DNA from: Paramecium pentaurelia
Lineage: Eukaryota; Ciliophora; Oligohymenophorea; Peniculida; Parameciidae
Length of the DNA: 64,000 nucleotides
Assembly: GCA_905183005.1 (NCBI GenBank)
Contig: CAJJDO010000057.1
Span: forward strand, 341,296 to 405,295
Reading direction: 5' to 3'
In this document: piece by piece, positions 14,601-26,172 of the stretch
How the letters are laid out: each line of letters opens with the position of its first letter
Numbering within the stretch: the stretch's first letter is position 1
Program-made: the position numbers and the translations under genes
Notes under the pieces: model-generated
The model's input: only the letters and a program-made list of their open reading frames with translations
What the model was told of the DNA's origin: nothing
Databases searched by the model: none

Positions 14601-17182
14601 AATATGATACTCAAAGAAGTGGATTAGATTTTAGAAATCTAAATAGTGATATTATTAAGACTCCAAGTGAAGTTGTAGGATGTTCATTCCATGATACTAC
14701 AGGTATGTTAATGACAATTTAAGATTCATAATACATTACAATTAAGAATAATATATTCTTTACTGGTATCAAAGCTTTGGTGCAGATTAATAACAGTTAA
14801 TATGTGAAATTCTAGAATAATGCATTGATCTATGTTAAAAAGAGGGTATTATAAGATGGTGGTATTGCAAATTGGGCAGTATTTGGTAACTTTGTTTACA
14901 TGGATGAATTAACACCAACTTAAATGACAAGAGATATTGTTGATGTATCTGGAAATGTTGGATAAGGTTCATAAGATACAGGTTTCTTTGTTATGGCAAG
15001 TAAATGCTCTGATGCTTATTAATCATCATTCTACAATAATCATTGTTCAGGAAGCGTATTAGCTTGTTTTGGTGTCAGATAAGATCCAGGAGGAAAATGT
15101 ACATATATATCAGGATTATCTGCATATCATAGTGGAGTAGGTATTATGTATGCAGTTTATTCAGAAGAATTACACTTAGAGAATGCATTAGTTGCTGAAA
15201 ATGATGTAGGAATTGTATTAAGAGGTGCTCCTTAAAGTATTTAAGATAATAAAATGAAGTTTTCAAATAGTTTTGTTAGTGCATTTGTTAGACCAGAATG
15301 TACTAAATGTTATTCATCAACTTTAAATCCTTATTGCAGTTATACTTATGGTGTTAAGATGGGTACATTATCTTCTTCAGCTTTTCCTCCTATTTCAACT
15401 AAACCTTCAGACAATTTTGATTCAATTTGTACAATTTAAAGAGTTGATTTAAGAGTATATATAAATAATGTTGAATTCAATAATTTCAGATTAACTCATG
15501 ATACTGTTTCAAAATGTGGTAAAAATGCTGTATTTAAGACAAACCATAAGGCACATGATGCAACAGGATAGCATTATTTGGTGAATTCACCTTGTACAAA
15601 CTGTGAATTTGATTCCATATTATATTAAATGAGAGATTCTGATTGGTCTAAATTAGGATGGTTTGGAGGTTGTGGTTCATTTGAGTGTACAGGTTAGAAA
15701 AATGTATTGATTGAAGATTAAACAGGTCATTTCTTTGGATAAATAGGATAAGCTATAACAAATAATACATATTTTGGACCAAATGTAACACATTGTGTAA
15801 GAAAAAACACATGGAATGGATATTGGTGTCCAGACAGAAAGATTACTGTTTTGAATTTTATGAGTACTGCAGCTGATTTTAATAAAAGATTATATTCACC
15901 AATTAAATTGACTGATGGATTATTTTTCAATGAGATTAATAGTTTCTTTGAATGGAATTGGGATGGACCAGAACCTTTGAATTTAAGAGAATCTAAATTT
16001 GTAGCTTTAGTATCTACTAATACAATTATAAATATGAGTAATGCAGGTATGAATCCAACAACATCTGAATATTGGTTATCAAAGAGATCAGAAGCAGGTA
16101 GCCCAGAAGATTTTGTTATTTTGAAATGGTAGTTTTCTGTACCTTAAATTGTTTAAGTATTTGTTGGTAATAAAGTCATATAACCTGGATTGACTACACA
16201 TTCTAAACATCATGATTTAATGACTATGACTGATTAATGTGGAGCAAATAATTACTATTTTGAAAACAGGACTATTCATTTTGTAGTCAATGCAAAACTT
16301 GGATGCAAAGTTAAGATTTCACTTAAGAATACATTATAAGTTTCAACAAGATTAGAAATAACAACAAATGAATTCTTTGGTGATAAATTCTTGCAATATG
16401 CAAAAGCTTAATTAGGTGGAGATCCTTATAATTACTTTATCATTGGAACCAAGAAATCAACTAGAAGATTCTTGGATGAAACTATTGTATAATAAATTAC
16501 TGTAGATTGGGGAATAGTTGATAGTGCTGATATTGGAACAGATGACTCTGTTAATTCATAGTCGGTTCTATCAGAATTAGCAACTAGATTAGAATCTTTC
16601 AATCCTCCCCCTGAAATTGGTACAGTTTTAGAATAATCAACTACTATCACTGCTATAAGCAAATTAAATTTCCCAAGTACTGAAGCTACATCAAGTATTT
16701 TATTAATTATTATTTTATTAGTTACTCCTACATCTCCAAGTGATGGTACCAACACAAACAATGGTGGCAATAATAATAATGGAAATAGTGGCAATAATAA
16801 TGGTAATAATGGTAACTCTGGATAAACAGGTGGAAATAATAATAATAATAATAATACTTAATCTGATGATTCAGATATTATATTGACTACTGATGAAGGT
16901 GTTAATTAATAAGAAGTTAGTGATAATAGCAATAATAGTACAGCACCAGGATCTATTCAAAAATCTATCAAAAAGAGTGAATCTTCATCATCCACTGTGG
17001 TCATAGTTGTTTCAGTGATATGCTCTGTAATAGGTGTTTCAATCCTTATCTCAGGATTGTTATATTATAAGAAGGTTAAATTAGCTAAACTAATGGCTGC
17101 TAGAGCTCAAAAGGTAGATAATGAATTCTTCAAAGTAAACATCACTGAATAATAACTACAACACTAATAACATAATGAGTGA
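2623..17182 (+). CDS. Giant fibrocystin-L (PKHD1L1)-like single-pass surface protein
   Basis: Starts ATG 2623 with a signal peptide (MFISTLSTMLLLLLS), stops TGA 17180-17182; 26-nt introns at 2681-2706, 2835-2860 and 3418-3443. Domains in order: IPT/TIG (GSMVGGTTLYMK, ~2770), PA14 (~3730-4160; FRGFLKAPFTGNYRFYVASD), further IPT/TIG repeats (~7190-9200, ~9800-10030), an F5/8C/discoidin-like module (~9320-9660), G8 (~10050-10300; WSDINTWGGYEYPGNGDSVI), parallel beta-helix repeats (~10660-11750), a second G8 (~12520-12800), more beta-helix (~14570-15250), an Asn/Gly-rich linker (~16745-16860), one membrane helix (~16990-17070) and a short basic cytoplasmic tail. This order matches PKHD1L1; the discoidin-like module is extra. 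After collapsing the two repeat-flanked N junctions the coding length is 3,813 codons, near the family's ~4,200. Likely a plasma- or ciliary-membrane glycoprotein. Confidence 0.9.
3671..5430 (+). repeat. Direct repeat, copy 1, left of single N (5431)
   Basis: This 1,760-bp block, covering the PA14 domain and following modules of the fibrocystin-like gene, recurs at 5432-7191. The two copies differ at only a handful of bases (for example GTT/ATT near 4152/5913, GGT/AAT near 4669/6430, ACA/ATA near 5388/7149). Copy 1 ends exactly at the N and copy 2 starts right after it. Confidence 0.95.
5432..7191 (+). repeat. Direct repeat, copy 2, right of single N
   Basis: Counterpart of 3671-5430, offset 1,761 bases (587 codons), so the frame is kept across the N. 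Sequence to the right of 7191 continues uniquely into IPT/TIG repeats. Most easily read as two overlapping, slightly different contig ends; a genuine in-frame tandem duplication is the alternative. Confidence 0.95.
12631..13280 (+). repeat. Direct repeat, copy 1, left flank of the N gap
   Basis: 650 bp inside the second G8 domain and start of the following beta-helix. Identical, as far as I can read, to 13913-14562. It ends where the Ns begin. Confidence 0.95.
13281..13912. other. Assembly gap (632 Ns)
   Basis: Run of N. Its flanks are the same 650-bp sequence, so the gap probably represents no missing DNA. The offset between flanks is 1,282, not a multiple of three; removing it restores the frame of the fibrocystin-like gene. 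Confidence 0.95.
13913..14562 (+). repeat. Direct repeat, copy 2, right flank of the N gap
   Basis: Identical to 12631-13280. Continues to the right into unique beta-helix coding sequence (from 14563). Confidence 0.95.
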
Positions 17183-17297
17183 TAAATATTTTTACAAAAT
17201 ATAAAGTTAGAATTATTAAAATTAATTTAAAAATAAGTTAATATTTTAATTAAATTGATAAATTTTAACTTATTATTCTTTTCTTTTATATATAATT

Positions 17298-20200
17298 TCA
17301 TTTTGCATGTTTATTGCACCATGGACAGGTAGGATATGCTTGTAAATATGTATTCCATGCATCTTTGAGTGCCCCTTTTCCACAGGATTAGCAATTAATT
17401 GTTTAATTCTTAAGAAGTGGCATACCAGTTATAATGCAAGGCTCCCATGTTTACTTACATTTGAAGCATCTAAATAATTATATATATGTATAATTACTTC
17501 AATGAAGCATCATATATTTAATATCCACAATCACATTGTCTAGTTGGTAATACTGGTTCTTAATTTTGATTTACAGATAATTATAATAACCAATCTCTTA
17601 TTTCTTCTTTCTCTTTGTCAGATATTAAATTCTTTTCTGGCATTGGTACATCATAAGGTGATGGTAAATCACTATTTTAGAATTCTGCTCCATCACCTAA
17701 ACCATTATTATTATCTGGATCTTCAATAACTTCATATATATCTAAATATCTATTCATTAAAACAAATGCTAATCCTAATTAATTGGTCTTCTTAGCAACT
17801 CTTCCAGCATCCAAATACAATTAATCAATTCTTACTAAATCACAGTATCTTAATAAAGAAATACAAGTTTAAGCATGTAATTTAACAATACCATCTTGAG
17901 CATATTAATTTCTAAGATTGAGTAAATGAGCAACAATACCAAATTTTAAGAATTTCTTACCAGTTTCACTTTTTAATTCATGTGCAGCTTCCAATCCTTA
18001 AATAAATCCATACAAAGCTTATCTAAGTAATTTCAATTCTTTTGGATCACATTCTACAAAGATTTCTATGGCTAGATTTTCATAGATAGGATAATTTTAT
18101 TAAATGATTGGCATTCCATAAGTAGCTAATGATTAAATAGTTTCACTGAATCTACCTTATTACATAGTAATTTTAACATATCTCATTAGATATTTATTTA
18201 AATATTCAACACCATGTTTATCGGCTAATTATAAGCATTATCCCCAATCATTTTTTTAAGCTAACATTTCCATAGCAGCAGCAACATCTCCAGTTTCAAT
18301 CATTACATTTGCTTATCCTGTTGATGCTCCATATTTACGTTATTCTTTGGTAATGTAATCCATTAATTTAGTATTTAATTCTTTATTATTAATCATTTAA
18401 GCAACTTACTTTGCTTTCTCAAATTCTCTACCTTAAACATAAGTAGTTACTGCTTCTTAATATTATCCAACTTATTCATAAAGATATGCTGCTGTTTCTA
18501 ATTTCTTAATTTCTATTAATCTCTTACAAACTATTTATACAATTCTTGGATATTTATCTTTATCATAATTGGCAGCTATCTATATAGCTCTTTCCCATGC
18601 TCTAGTCATTACATCTTCACTTTAAGTATTCTAAGGTGTAACTTCCAAATAGATTTCTATAGCCTTTAAATAATCTCTCTATTCTTCCCAAGTTTAAGCA
18701 CTTTAATATAAATCCTCTCCTGTCATATTATATGTATTGGCTACATTACCATATTTATTATTTAATTCTGCAACCATATGAGGAGCATGACTCTTAGCAA
18801 TTTTCAAAGCCAATGGATAATTACCTTAATCAACATACATTTTTATTGCTAATTCAGGTCTTTTACCTTAAATATAAGCTTATTCTGCTTTCTGAAGATC
18901 CTTCTTCTCAATAAAGAATTTGGCTTAGCTAATTAAGATTTAGGTAACAGATTATGGTTCATATTGACGAGCAACTTATAATGCACTGGTATAATCTCCC
19001 AGATGTTCATACATATTTATGGCTTCAGATGCTTTTCCTGCTTTAATGAAGTTCTCTTCAGCTTCTTTGTATCTTCTTTCATCTTCCAAATGACAAGCAT
19101 ACTTGAAATGTACATCCTACAATTTATGTTTAGCATGTAAATTAGCCAATTTGAATGCTTCTTCAAATTCATGTCTGTCTGATTAATATTCTATTAAAGC
19201 ATCAACTAAATTTAATCTTTGAAGCATTTTCAATCCAGCATCTGGCCCTAGAGATTCTGCCCATAATTTAGCTTATTAACATGTTTCTTTTTCTGATCCA
19301 TACATTTTACAACATCTTATTGCTTCTTCCCATTGATTATGAGTCTTGTACATTTACATAGCTAAATGCCATGATCCAGCTTCAATATAATGTTGTTCTG
19401 CTCTTTTAAGTACGTTTTCTCTTTCTAATTTTTTTGCAATTCCCAAATGAATATCTTTTAATTTTTAAGGAGTGAATTTACTGGCAATTCTTATAACACT
19501 TTCATATTATGATAGGTTTTGGTACATTTGAATAGCAGTATCATACTCCTAAACTGTTAAATATAATTTTTCAGCTTCTTTGTATTTACCAGCTTATTCA
19601 AACTTTTTACCTTGATTCAAATATAACTAAACAATTTCCTCAGGTAAATATTCTCTAGCTATAGAGAGTGCTTTATCCCATTTACTAGCTTTTACATACA
19701 TTTCAAAAGCTTCAATAGGAGAATTAGCCTTAATATAATATTTTTCAGCAAAATCATATTATCTAACATCTTCATAATGTTTAGCAACTTATCTATAATA
19801 AGGTCTTGAAACTTCAGCAGATTAATTTTATAATAATTAAATAGCTTTAGTCCATGATCTACTATAGACTGCTGCTTCAATAGCTTTCTAAAATTTGCCT
19901 GCTTCTACATAATGATTAATGGCACTTTCTGTTTCTTTATTTTCAACTAAATAATTTGCCCAACTTTCTTCCAATTATTTGACTAATTTAGGATCTTTTC
20001 TTTTAGCTAATTCAACTGCCTTTTTGAATACATTTCCTTTAATATAACAATTCAAAGCTTATTAATCATCTTCCATTTATTCATAGAATTCTCCACCTTT
20101 TTCATACATACCACTTTAAGCTAAAGACTAGGCAATTCTTTCCAATAAATCTTATGGGAAAGACATATTACAATTAAATACAATATTTGCAGCTTTTGCT

Positions 20201-22578
20201 GGTAATCCACCTTATAAATAAAGATTAATAGCATTAATAAAATCACCTTCATTTTCTTTTAATTCAGCTGCCTTAGATTCTTATCCAGTTTCAATTAACC
20301 ATTAATAATAATTCTCTTTAAGAACTTTAACTTATTCATGACCTCTCTTTTCAGCAATTTTAATAGCATCATCCCATTTATGTAAATCTTAATACATTCC
20401 CATAGCCTCATTTACTTCATTATGATTAAGTAATAATTCTTCAGCTTTATTAAATTATTTATCTAAAATAGCCAATTTAGATTAAACTTTATAATAAGAT
20501 ATTCCATCCTTCTTACCAGTTTCTTCATAATATTTTGATATAAGTCTATTAATACCTCTCAAATAAGATGCTCTAGCAACATCTCCTAAAGCAGCATAAC
20601 AATGTTCTGATACAGATAAATTTTATTCTTCCAAAGATAATTATGCTAAAACTTTCCAATTTGCTTCAGTATCAGATGTCAATTCTAATTTATCTAAAAT
20701 TGAGGCTGCCTTTTCAAGATCTCTTCCTTCAATTGCAAATCCAAATTCAATTAATGCTTAATCCAATTTATATGCAACTTTGCTTTAACCTTCACTCACA
20801 ATAACAGAAGTAGAACCAGCTTAAGTAGGTGTACTTGGAATTCTTTCAATTTCTTCTACATCACCTTTTATTGTATAAAGTGTAACTTTATCAGGATTTT
20901 CAATAGAATACCAAACACACAAATTATTTCTATTTTAAGCAACAATAACTTCACTTTCTGGTACCCATTAAGCATAATTACAAAATGATAATAGAGTATG
21001 TTTAAATGCATTTTTTATTGAATATAAATACAATTATCTTCTTTTATCTCTAAATATTAATCTATTTGCATGAGAATTCAATTCTAAAAAATCTATTTTA
21101 GTATCATGAGCAATTGTAGCAATAATACTTTTAGTTGTTAAATCTTATATTTAAAGTGTTTATAAATCTAATAAAAAGGCAATAACTTTAGTTTTATTCT
21201 AACCAGTATAACTAACTTTAGCACTAATAAGTGAATTTTTCATATGTTCAGTTCTACATGTACCTAATATACGATCACTTCCATATTCAATTAAAGTTAA
21301 TTCACCTGCATTAAATACCATACAAATATTTTCATTTGTAAAATCAAACTTTTCATTTCCACTTCCTCTCCAACTTACTTCTGATGTCTTACCAGTAGCT
21401 AAATCTCCTACAATTAATGTTTCATGTGTTTTAGCAACTACAAATCTCTCTTTTTTTATATCAATCTTTGATATTTCAGCCTAAGATGATCTAATAACTG
21501 CTTATTAATTTGTTGATAAAACTTAAATGACAATTTAAGATGGACCAATATAATTCAAATCATATTTTCCTTTAAATCTAATCTTTTTCATTGAAATATC
21601 CCATGCATCAACAGAACCACATAATGAACCAGTTATTAATTTTGATGAGTCATTCTTCCAACATAATGCTGTAATTGTATAATAATTCTCTATATGTTTT
21701 ACTCCTATTTCTTCCCATTATGATCTCTTTTGATTATATGTATAAAGATAAAATCTATTAAAATTACCTAATACTATAATATCTCCATTAGGACTACAAG
21801 CACCTACTGAAAAGTCTTTACATCTTTCATCTTAAGTGTAATCAAATCTTTAAACTAGATTACCATAATTATCATAAAATGACACTTTTTGATCATTACC
21901 AGCTGCTGCCACATGTTAACCATAAGCCAAAGCATATGGTATAGAATGATGTACCACTAACTTTTATGATTATTAAGTGTCTAAATTGTAACTGTATACT
22001 GATCCATCAAGATGGCCTGATACAACTACATCTCCATCCCTATTAGTTGCCATACTTACAACATAGGATTCTGTTGTGAATGCTATTTGAGACTAATAAC
22101 ATTATGACAATTAATTACTTTATTATTTTTCAAAAATCCAATCTTCACCTTTCCCTCTGCTAATCCAAATATGATATCATTTTCTCTTTATGCTGGCCAT
22201 ATTAATGTTGTTATTGAAGAAGAGGCTGGGAATTTATTACAGATAGTTTTTTTCTCTTTAAATTTTGCACCAATCTTATATACATACACTATATTATCAG
22301 ATTGAGCAACAGCTATTTTAGTTGAATCTGGAGAAAATTCAATAGCTCTCACAACATAAGATTTTTATTGTGTCTTGTCTGATGGCTTTGTAGGGAAATT
22401 GTCCTCTTTACCCAATTAATCATTAAATAATAATATTTTCTAATTTTATATCAGCATCTCTTACCCTATCAGCTGTACATACTCCAAGTTTTTGCCCGTT
22501 GTATGACCATGCTAATCCACTCACTTTTTACATGCCATCTAAAGCAGGCATAATATTACAGGAATATTTAAGTTGCAT
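17298..22578 (-). CDS. IFT172: Intraflagellar transport protein IFT172
   Basis: ATG at 22578 (MQLKYSCNIMPALDG), TGA at 17298-17300; introns at 22440-22464, 22093-22118 and 17470-17497 give 1,733 residues, close to the ~1,750 usual for IFT172. The N-terminal third is WD40 beta-propeller with family signatures (FSPDSTKIAVAQSDNIVYVY, FGLAEGKV, FNAGELTLIEYG); the rest is long TPR-like alpha-solenoid (AMGMYQDLHKWDDAIKIAEK, GGLPAKAA). IFT172 is the largest IFT-B subunit, needed for anterograde/retrograde turnaround at the ciliary tip. The C-terminus has four Cys pairs (CDCG, CFKC, CQSC, CPWC) around the conserved PCIITGMPLL segment, suggesting a zinc-stabilised U-box-like fold. Convergent with the fibrocystin-like gene, 115 bp apart. 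Confidence 0.97.
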
Positions 22579-23073
22579 TAATTTTTTAAATATTAATGTC
22601 ACAAAAATCAAATCAATCATCGATTTAAAAATATTCAATCTCTCTTATATTACTCTATTTCAAATTTAAAAATCTATGTATATTCATTATGATCATAAAT
22701 TATTATATTGTAACTTTTATATACAAATGTAAATTAGTTTTATTAGGATATATAGAAAGTAAAAATAAAATCAAAGTCTTCTGGCAGGGGAAAATGAAAT
22801 TCGTTAAGAAAAGTTCATTCTATGAGGTGACATCAAATATATCCTTGCTTCTCTTTATAAACTGTATCTTAAAATCTAAGGTGGTCTTCCAGAAGAATAA
22901 ACTCTAATTTATTCTAAGGGGGGTTGCTTCTTAATTGAACTCTTGATCAATGGGTCAATTTTTATGGATCTATCTGGAACTTTAAAAAGAGGCTTGAGTT
23001 TTTTGAATTGATGACATTAGTTTGATACTTATTTATTTTTATCAACAAAATTCAATTATGAAAATGCTAATTA
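22579..23073. other. Intergenic region with a GC-richer island and 8-bp inverted repeat
   Basis: No gene is supported. A plus-strand frame of 72 codons (22689-22907) has an unconvincing, Phe/Ile/Lys-dominated composition. The stretch ~22770-23000 is less A+T-rich than its surroundings and carries an exact 8-bp inverted repeat, TCTTCTGG at 22777-22784 and CCAGAAGA at 22889-22896, which could close a ~120-nt structure. Confidence 0.4.
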
Positions 23074-23283
23074 TCATGTTATGATACACTTTTCTTCATT
23101 TTCATGATTTATTTATTAAGGAGATTGTTCATCATCTTGAGTCCTAAAATGAGCAGTACTATTTGATTCTTAGATATCTGCATGATAGTTGCTTAAGTCT
23201 TAAGATAAAGATAACAATTTATCCTTAATTTTGAAAATCTGTTCTCTTAATGATTATTGCTCGTTTGCATACAAAAGGGACAT
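23074..23283 (-). CDS. Small coiled-coil protein of unknown function
   Basis: 69 residues, ATG 23283, TGA 23074-23076, no intron. Composition is typical of ciliate coding sequence: a Glu/Gln/Lys-rich helical segment (NEQQSLREQIFKIKDKLLSL) then a polar tail (HFRTQDDEQSPQQINHENEE). The same frame continues upstream beyond an in-frame TGA (23308-23310) with another coding-like segment (YDLEMLELIYFQIQEVSQN), so this may be the 3' part of a longer, broken or mis-assembled gene. Function not recognised. Confidence 0.4.
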
Positions 23284-24023
23284 TAACGAATAATTTTATT
23301 TATAATATCAAATATTTTAACTAACTTCTTATATCTGAAAATAGATAAGCTCCAACATCTCTAAATCATATAATGCAATGAGGTTTTACATACAATAAAA
23401 GCCTGATTATACTAACTAAATTATAGGATTAAATTTAGTATTAATAGAAAGAAATACTTGAAATTTGAATTTAAAGATGTAAAACTTAAAAATGATTATA
23501 TTTAAATTTGAATAACTAGTAGTAAATCATAAATGTATATTCAAATTAATATAGAATAAATTCATTAATTGTTAAGATATAAATTATAAGAGTAGAATGA
23601 AGTACTTTAATAAGTTAGAATATACTGAAGAAATTCATTAAGAGTTTAAAGTGTTTGTTATTTAAAAAATAAAACAGAAATTTTGAATAGTTGAAAAGAT
23701 TTATTAACAAAATAAAGCTGAATTTATCTTTTTTAGAGATTCATAAAGAATAATTAACTTAATAAAATTATTATATTTATCTTAAAAAGGGGAAATGCTG
23801 AATAATAAAATTAAGCTTAACAATTACTTTTTTTTTTCAATCAAAATAGATATGATGAATATTTTATTCAATATTTAATACTTTTAGATCTCATAAAGGA
23901 GAAAAGAAACTTTAATTAGAGAAGATTAATTATGATGATTATTATGATAATATATTATGGATAAATCACAAAATAAAATATGATTAATAAATTTATTTGC
24001 ATAAATAATAAAATTAAAATTAA
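23284..24023. other. Region with possible gene remnants, no intact gene
   Basis: Minus strand, 23311-23480, holds a helical coding-like frame ending at the TGA just upstream of the small gene above. Plus strand, ~23597-23860, holds two coding-like blocks in one frame separated by a TGA near 23685 (MKYFNKLEYTEEIHQEFKVF ... IVEKIYQQNKAEFIFFRDSQ). Neither block can be joined by a normal 20-30-nt intron. They may be decayed paralogues or chance open frames, which are common when TGA is the only stop. Confidence 0.25.
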
Positions 24024-24911
24024 TCACTCCACTATTATGTCATCTTATTATAATTTTTCAATTACTTAAGCTTCCAATTTAAGTATATTATTAAGTGCAG
24101 TTTAATATTTGTATTTAATTTCATTAATTTCTTACAACTTAAAGACAATTTCCTTATTTTCCTATTGATAGGATAAAACTGGCTGAGACTGATAATGAAT
24201 TGTACTTACAGGAGGTCTTGGAGATGGTATTTGTTAATTTGAAAATCTCCAATCTTTATTTTACCGTTCTTATGAGCTCTTGTGACTATATCGATATGGT
24301 CGTTGGGGAGACCTAAAAGAATCTAAATCTCTATATCCATCTGTATCTCTTTCTCTCTCTTTTTCTCTTTCTCTTTTCATCTCATCAATAGCCTCCATCA
24401 CTTCAGCTTTTTATTTTCTTCTTGTATCTTATTGTTATTGATTCCTTGATAAATTGTCTCTCAGAATTTCTATAGTCTAATTCAATTGTTAAATATGTTA
24501 ATCCATTTATAATCTTTCATTCTACAATAGAGCAATCTAATCTTCTAAATCTAGAATGACATTTCTTTAATATTCTATTGTATCATATAAATCCTAAACA
24601 TCATCTTGTTATAGTTTATTTTATAATTCATTAATCTTATTTTCATAAGCTCTTCTTTCTGCATAGAATTCAATATCTTTTGTATTGATTTATGATCTCT
24701 ATAATACTTCTAAATGTTATCTTAATTCATATAATTCATTTTATCTTTGCTTTTCATATTTTAATATTAATTCTTTCCAATTTTCAGTTTCAGGATACTT
24801 TTAAACATTACTTTATAATAATAAATCTATTCTCTTCAAAAATTCTTTTATCATTTATTACTTTTCCAATTCATGTTGCTCTTTTAACTTTTATATAATA
24901 TTATCATTCAT
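24024..24911 (-). CDS. Coiled-coil protein, unknown function
   Basis: Single exon, 295 residues, ATG 24911, TGA 24024-24026. Residues ~1-190 are heptad-rich coiled coil (for example NQTIEILRDNLSRNQQQQD), followed by a charged stretch of Arg/Glu repeats (MKREREKERERDTDG), a Ser/Pro/Arg-rich linker (FRSPQRPYRYSHKSSQERQ), and a final short coiled coil. No membrane segment or enzymatic motif. Such architecture is common in ciliate basal-body and cortical proteins but gives no specific function. Confidence 0.8.
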
Positions 24912-24949
24912 ACTATTATTAAAATTATATTATATACATCAATTATTAT

Positions 24950-26171
24950 CAAATTATATATTTGCCTTAATATGTTAGTTGATATAAATTATATGTATTA
25001 TATCAACAAATATATAAGTAATAATTGAATTATAGAAAATTCTATCTTTAATGATTACTTAATTAACCAAATATCAGTATTATAAAATAAGATCAAGAGA
25101 AATTTCATGATTTATTGAATATAAAATTAATGAATTTAAATTTAAAGGGTCTTAGAGTATTCTAACAAAATCAATATGAGAAATAAGAAGAAAGTTCTGG
25201 TAAGATGAGAAGTAGTGAATAAATATAATAGATAAATAGAAAATGAATTAAAAAAAAGAAATGTAAGTTGTGAAATATTTGAAAATAAATTTACTAACAA
25301 AATTTATATTTTTCATTCATTTTAATACAATTACATGAGATAGGAGAATTGTGAAGTGGAATGTTGTGACAAAGGTATTATGATTGAAGACAAATGTAAG
25401 TGTGACATAGGATCATTTGGAGATGATTGTTATCATAATTTGTAAGACATTTATGTTGCCCCATATTATACCTTTATTGGGATCTATTGTGTTGCATTCT
25501 TTTTGATATTATTCATAACTATAAGACAATTTTAAACTTCTTTAAAGACCTAAAGAATCCCAAATTATTATACGTAATTTGATGTAATAATATATTAGTT
25601 GCTATTAATATGCATATGCACTAATTGGATCCCCTCAGAACTATATACTAGTATTGACAATAGTATTATCAATATGTAAATTAATTTGGCTGATTCTGGA
25701 TCCTTTTGAAGTCTATGTAACTTAATTTAGTCATAAAGCTTATAGAGAGGAAATACTATAGTCATAGAAAGGCTACTAGCAGAAATAGTATATACGATAT
25801 TGTTCTATATATATGGTTGCTTATTGATTGTGTGGTATACAATGTATGATGAGATTTCATATAATATCTATTAAGGAGAAGAAAAAAAGGCAAGGAAATG
25901 GATATTTACATATTATAAGGAGACAATGAAATTAAGATTGTTTATAGTACTGTTGGTTTAGATAACAGTAAGTACATTAAATGGTAAATTAAATAATAAT
26001 GTAAGGTTTTAGGAAAGGAGTACAGTATCCTATCTTTTTGATGATATGTTACATATTTTTGATGGCTAATTTCTTTTTATTTATAATAGAATTTATAATA
26101 TATGGATCTTCATTGTAAACTTGTATAAAGGATTAGATTATAATATGTAGATAATAGTTTAGAATGTAATA
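24950..26171 (+). repeat. Direct repeat, copy 1, left of single N (26172)
   Basis: 1,222 bp repeated at 26173-27394, with no difference that I can see. It spans an upstream non-coding stretch and the first ~840 bp of the membrane-protein gene described at 26558. Confidence 0.95.
25335..26171 (+). pseudogene. Truncated duplicate of the membrane-protein gene at 26558 (likely assembly copy)
   Basis: Same start (ATG 25335) and the same first introns as the full gene 1,223 bp downstream, but it breaks off at the N at 26172. Since the sequence is identical to the intact gene and stops exactly at the N, it is best treated as the unmerged end of another contig, not as a second locus. Confidence 0.85.
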
Positions 26172-26172
26172 N

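Noticed and set aside
22689..22907. Plus-strand 72-codon ORF
   Set aside because: Composition is Phe/Ile/Lys-rich with no recognisable feature, and long open frames are expected in A+T-rich DNA.
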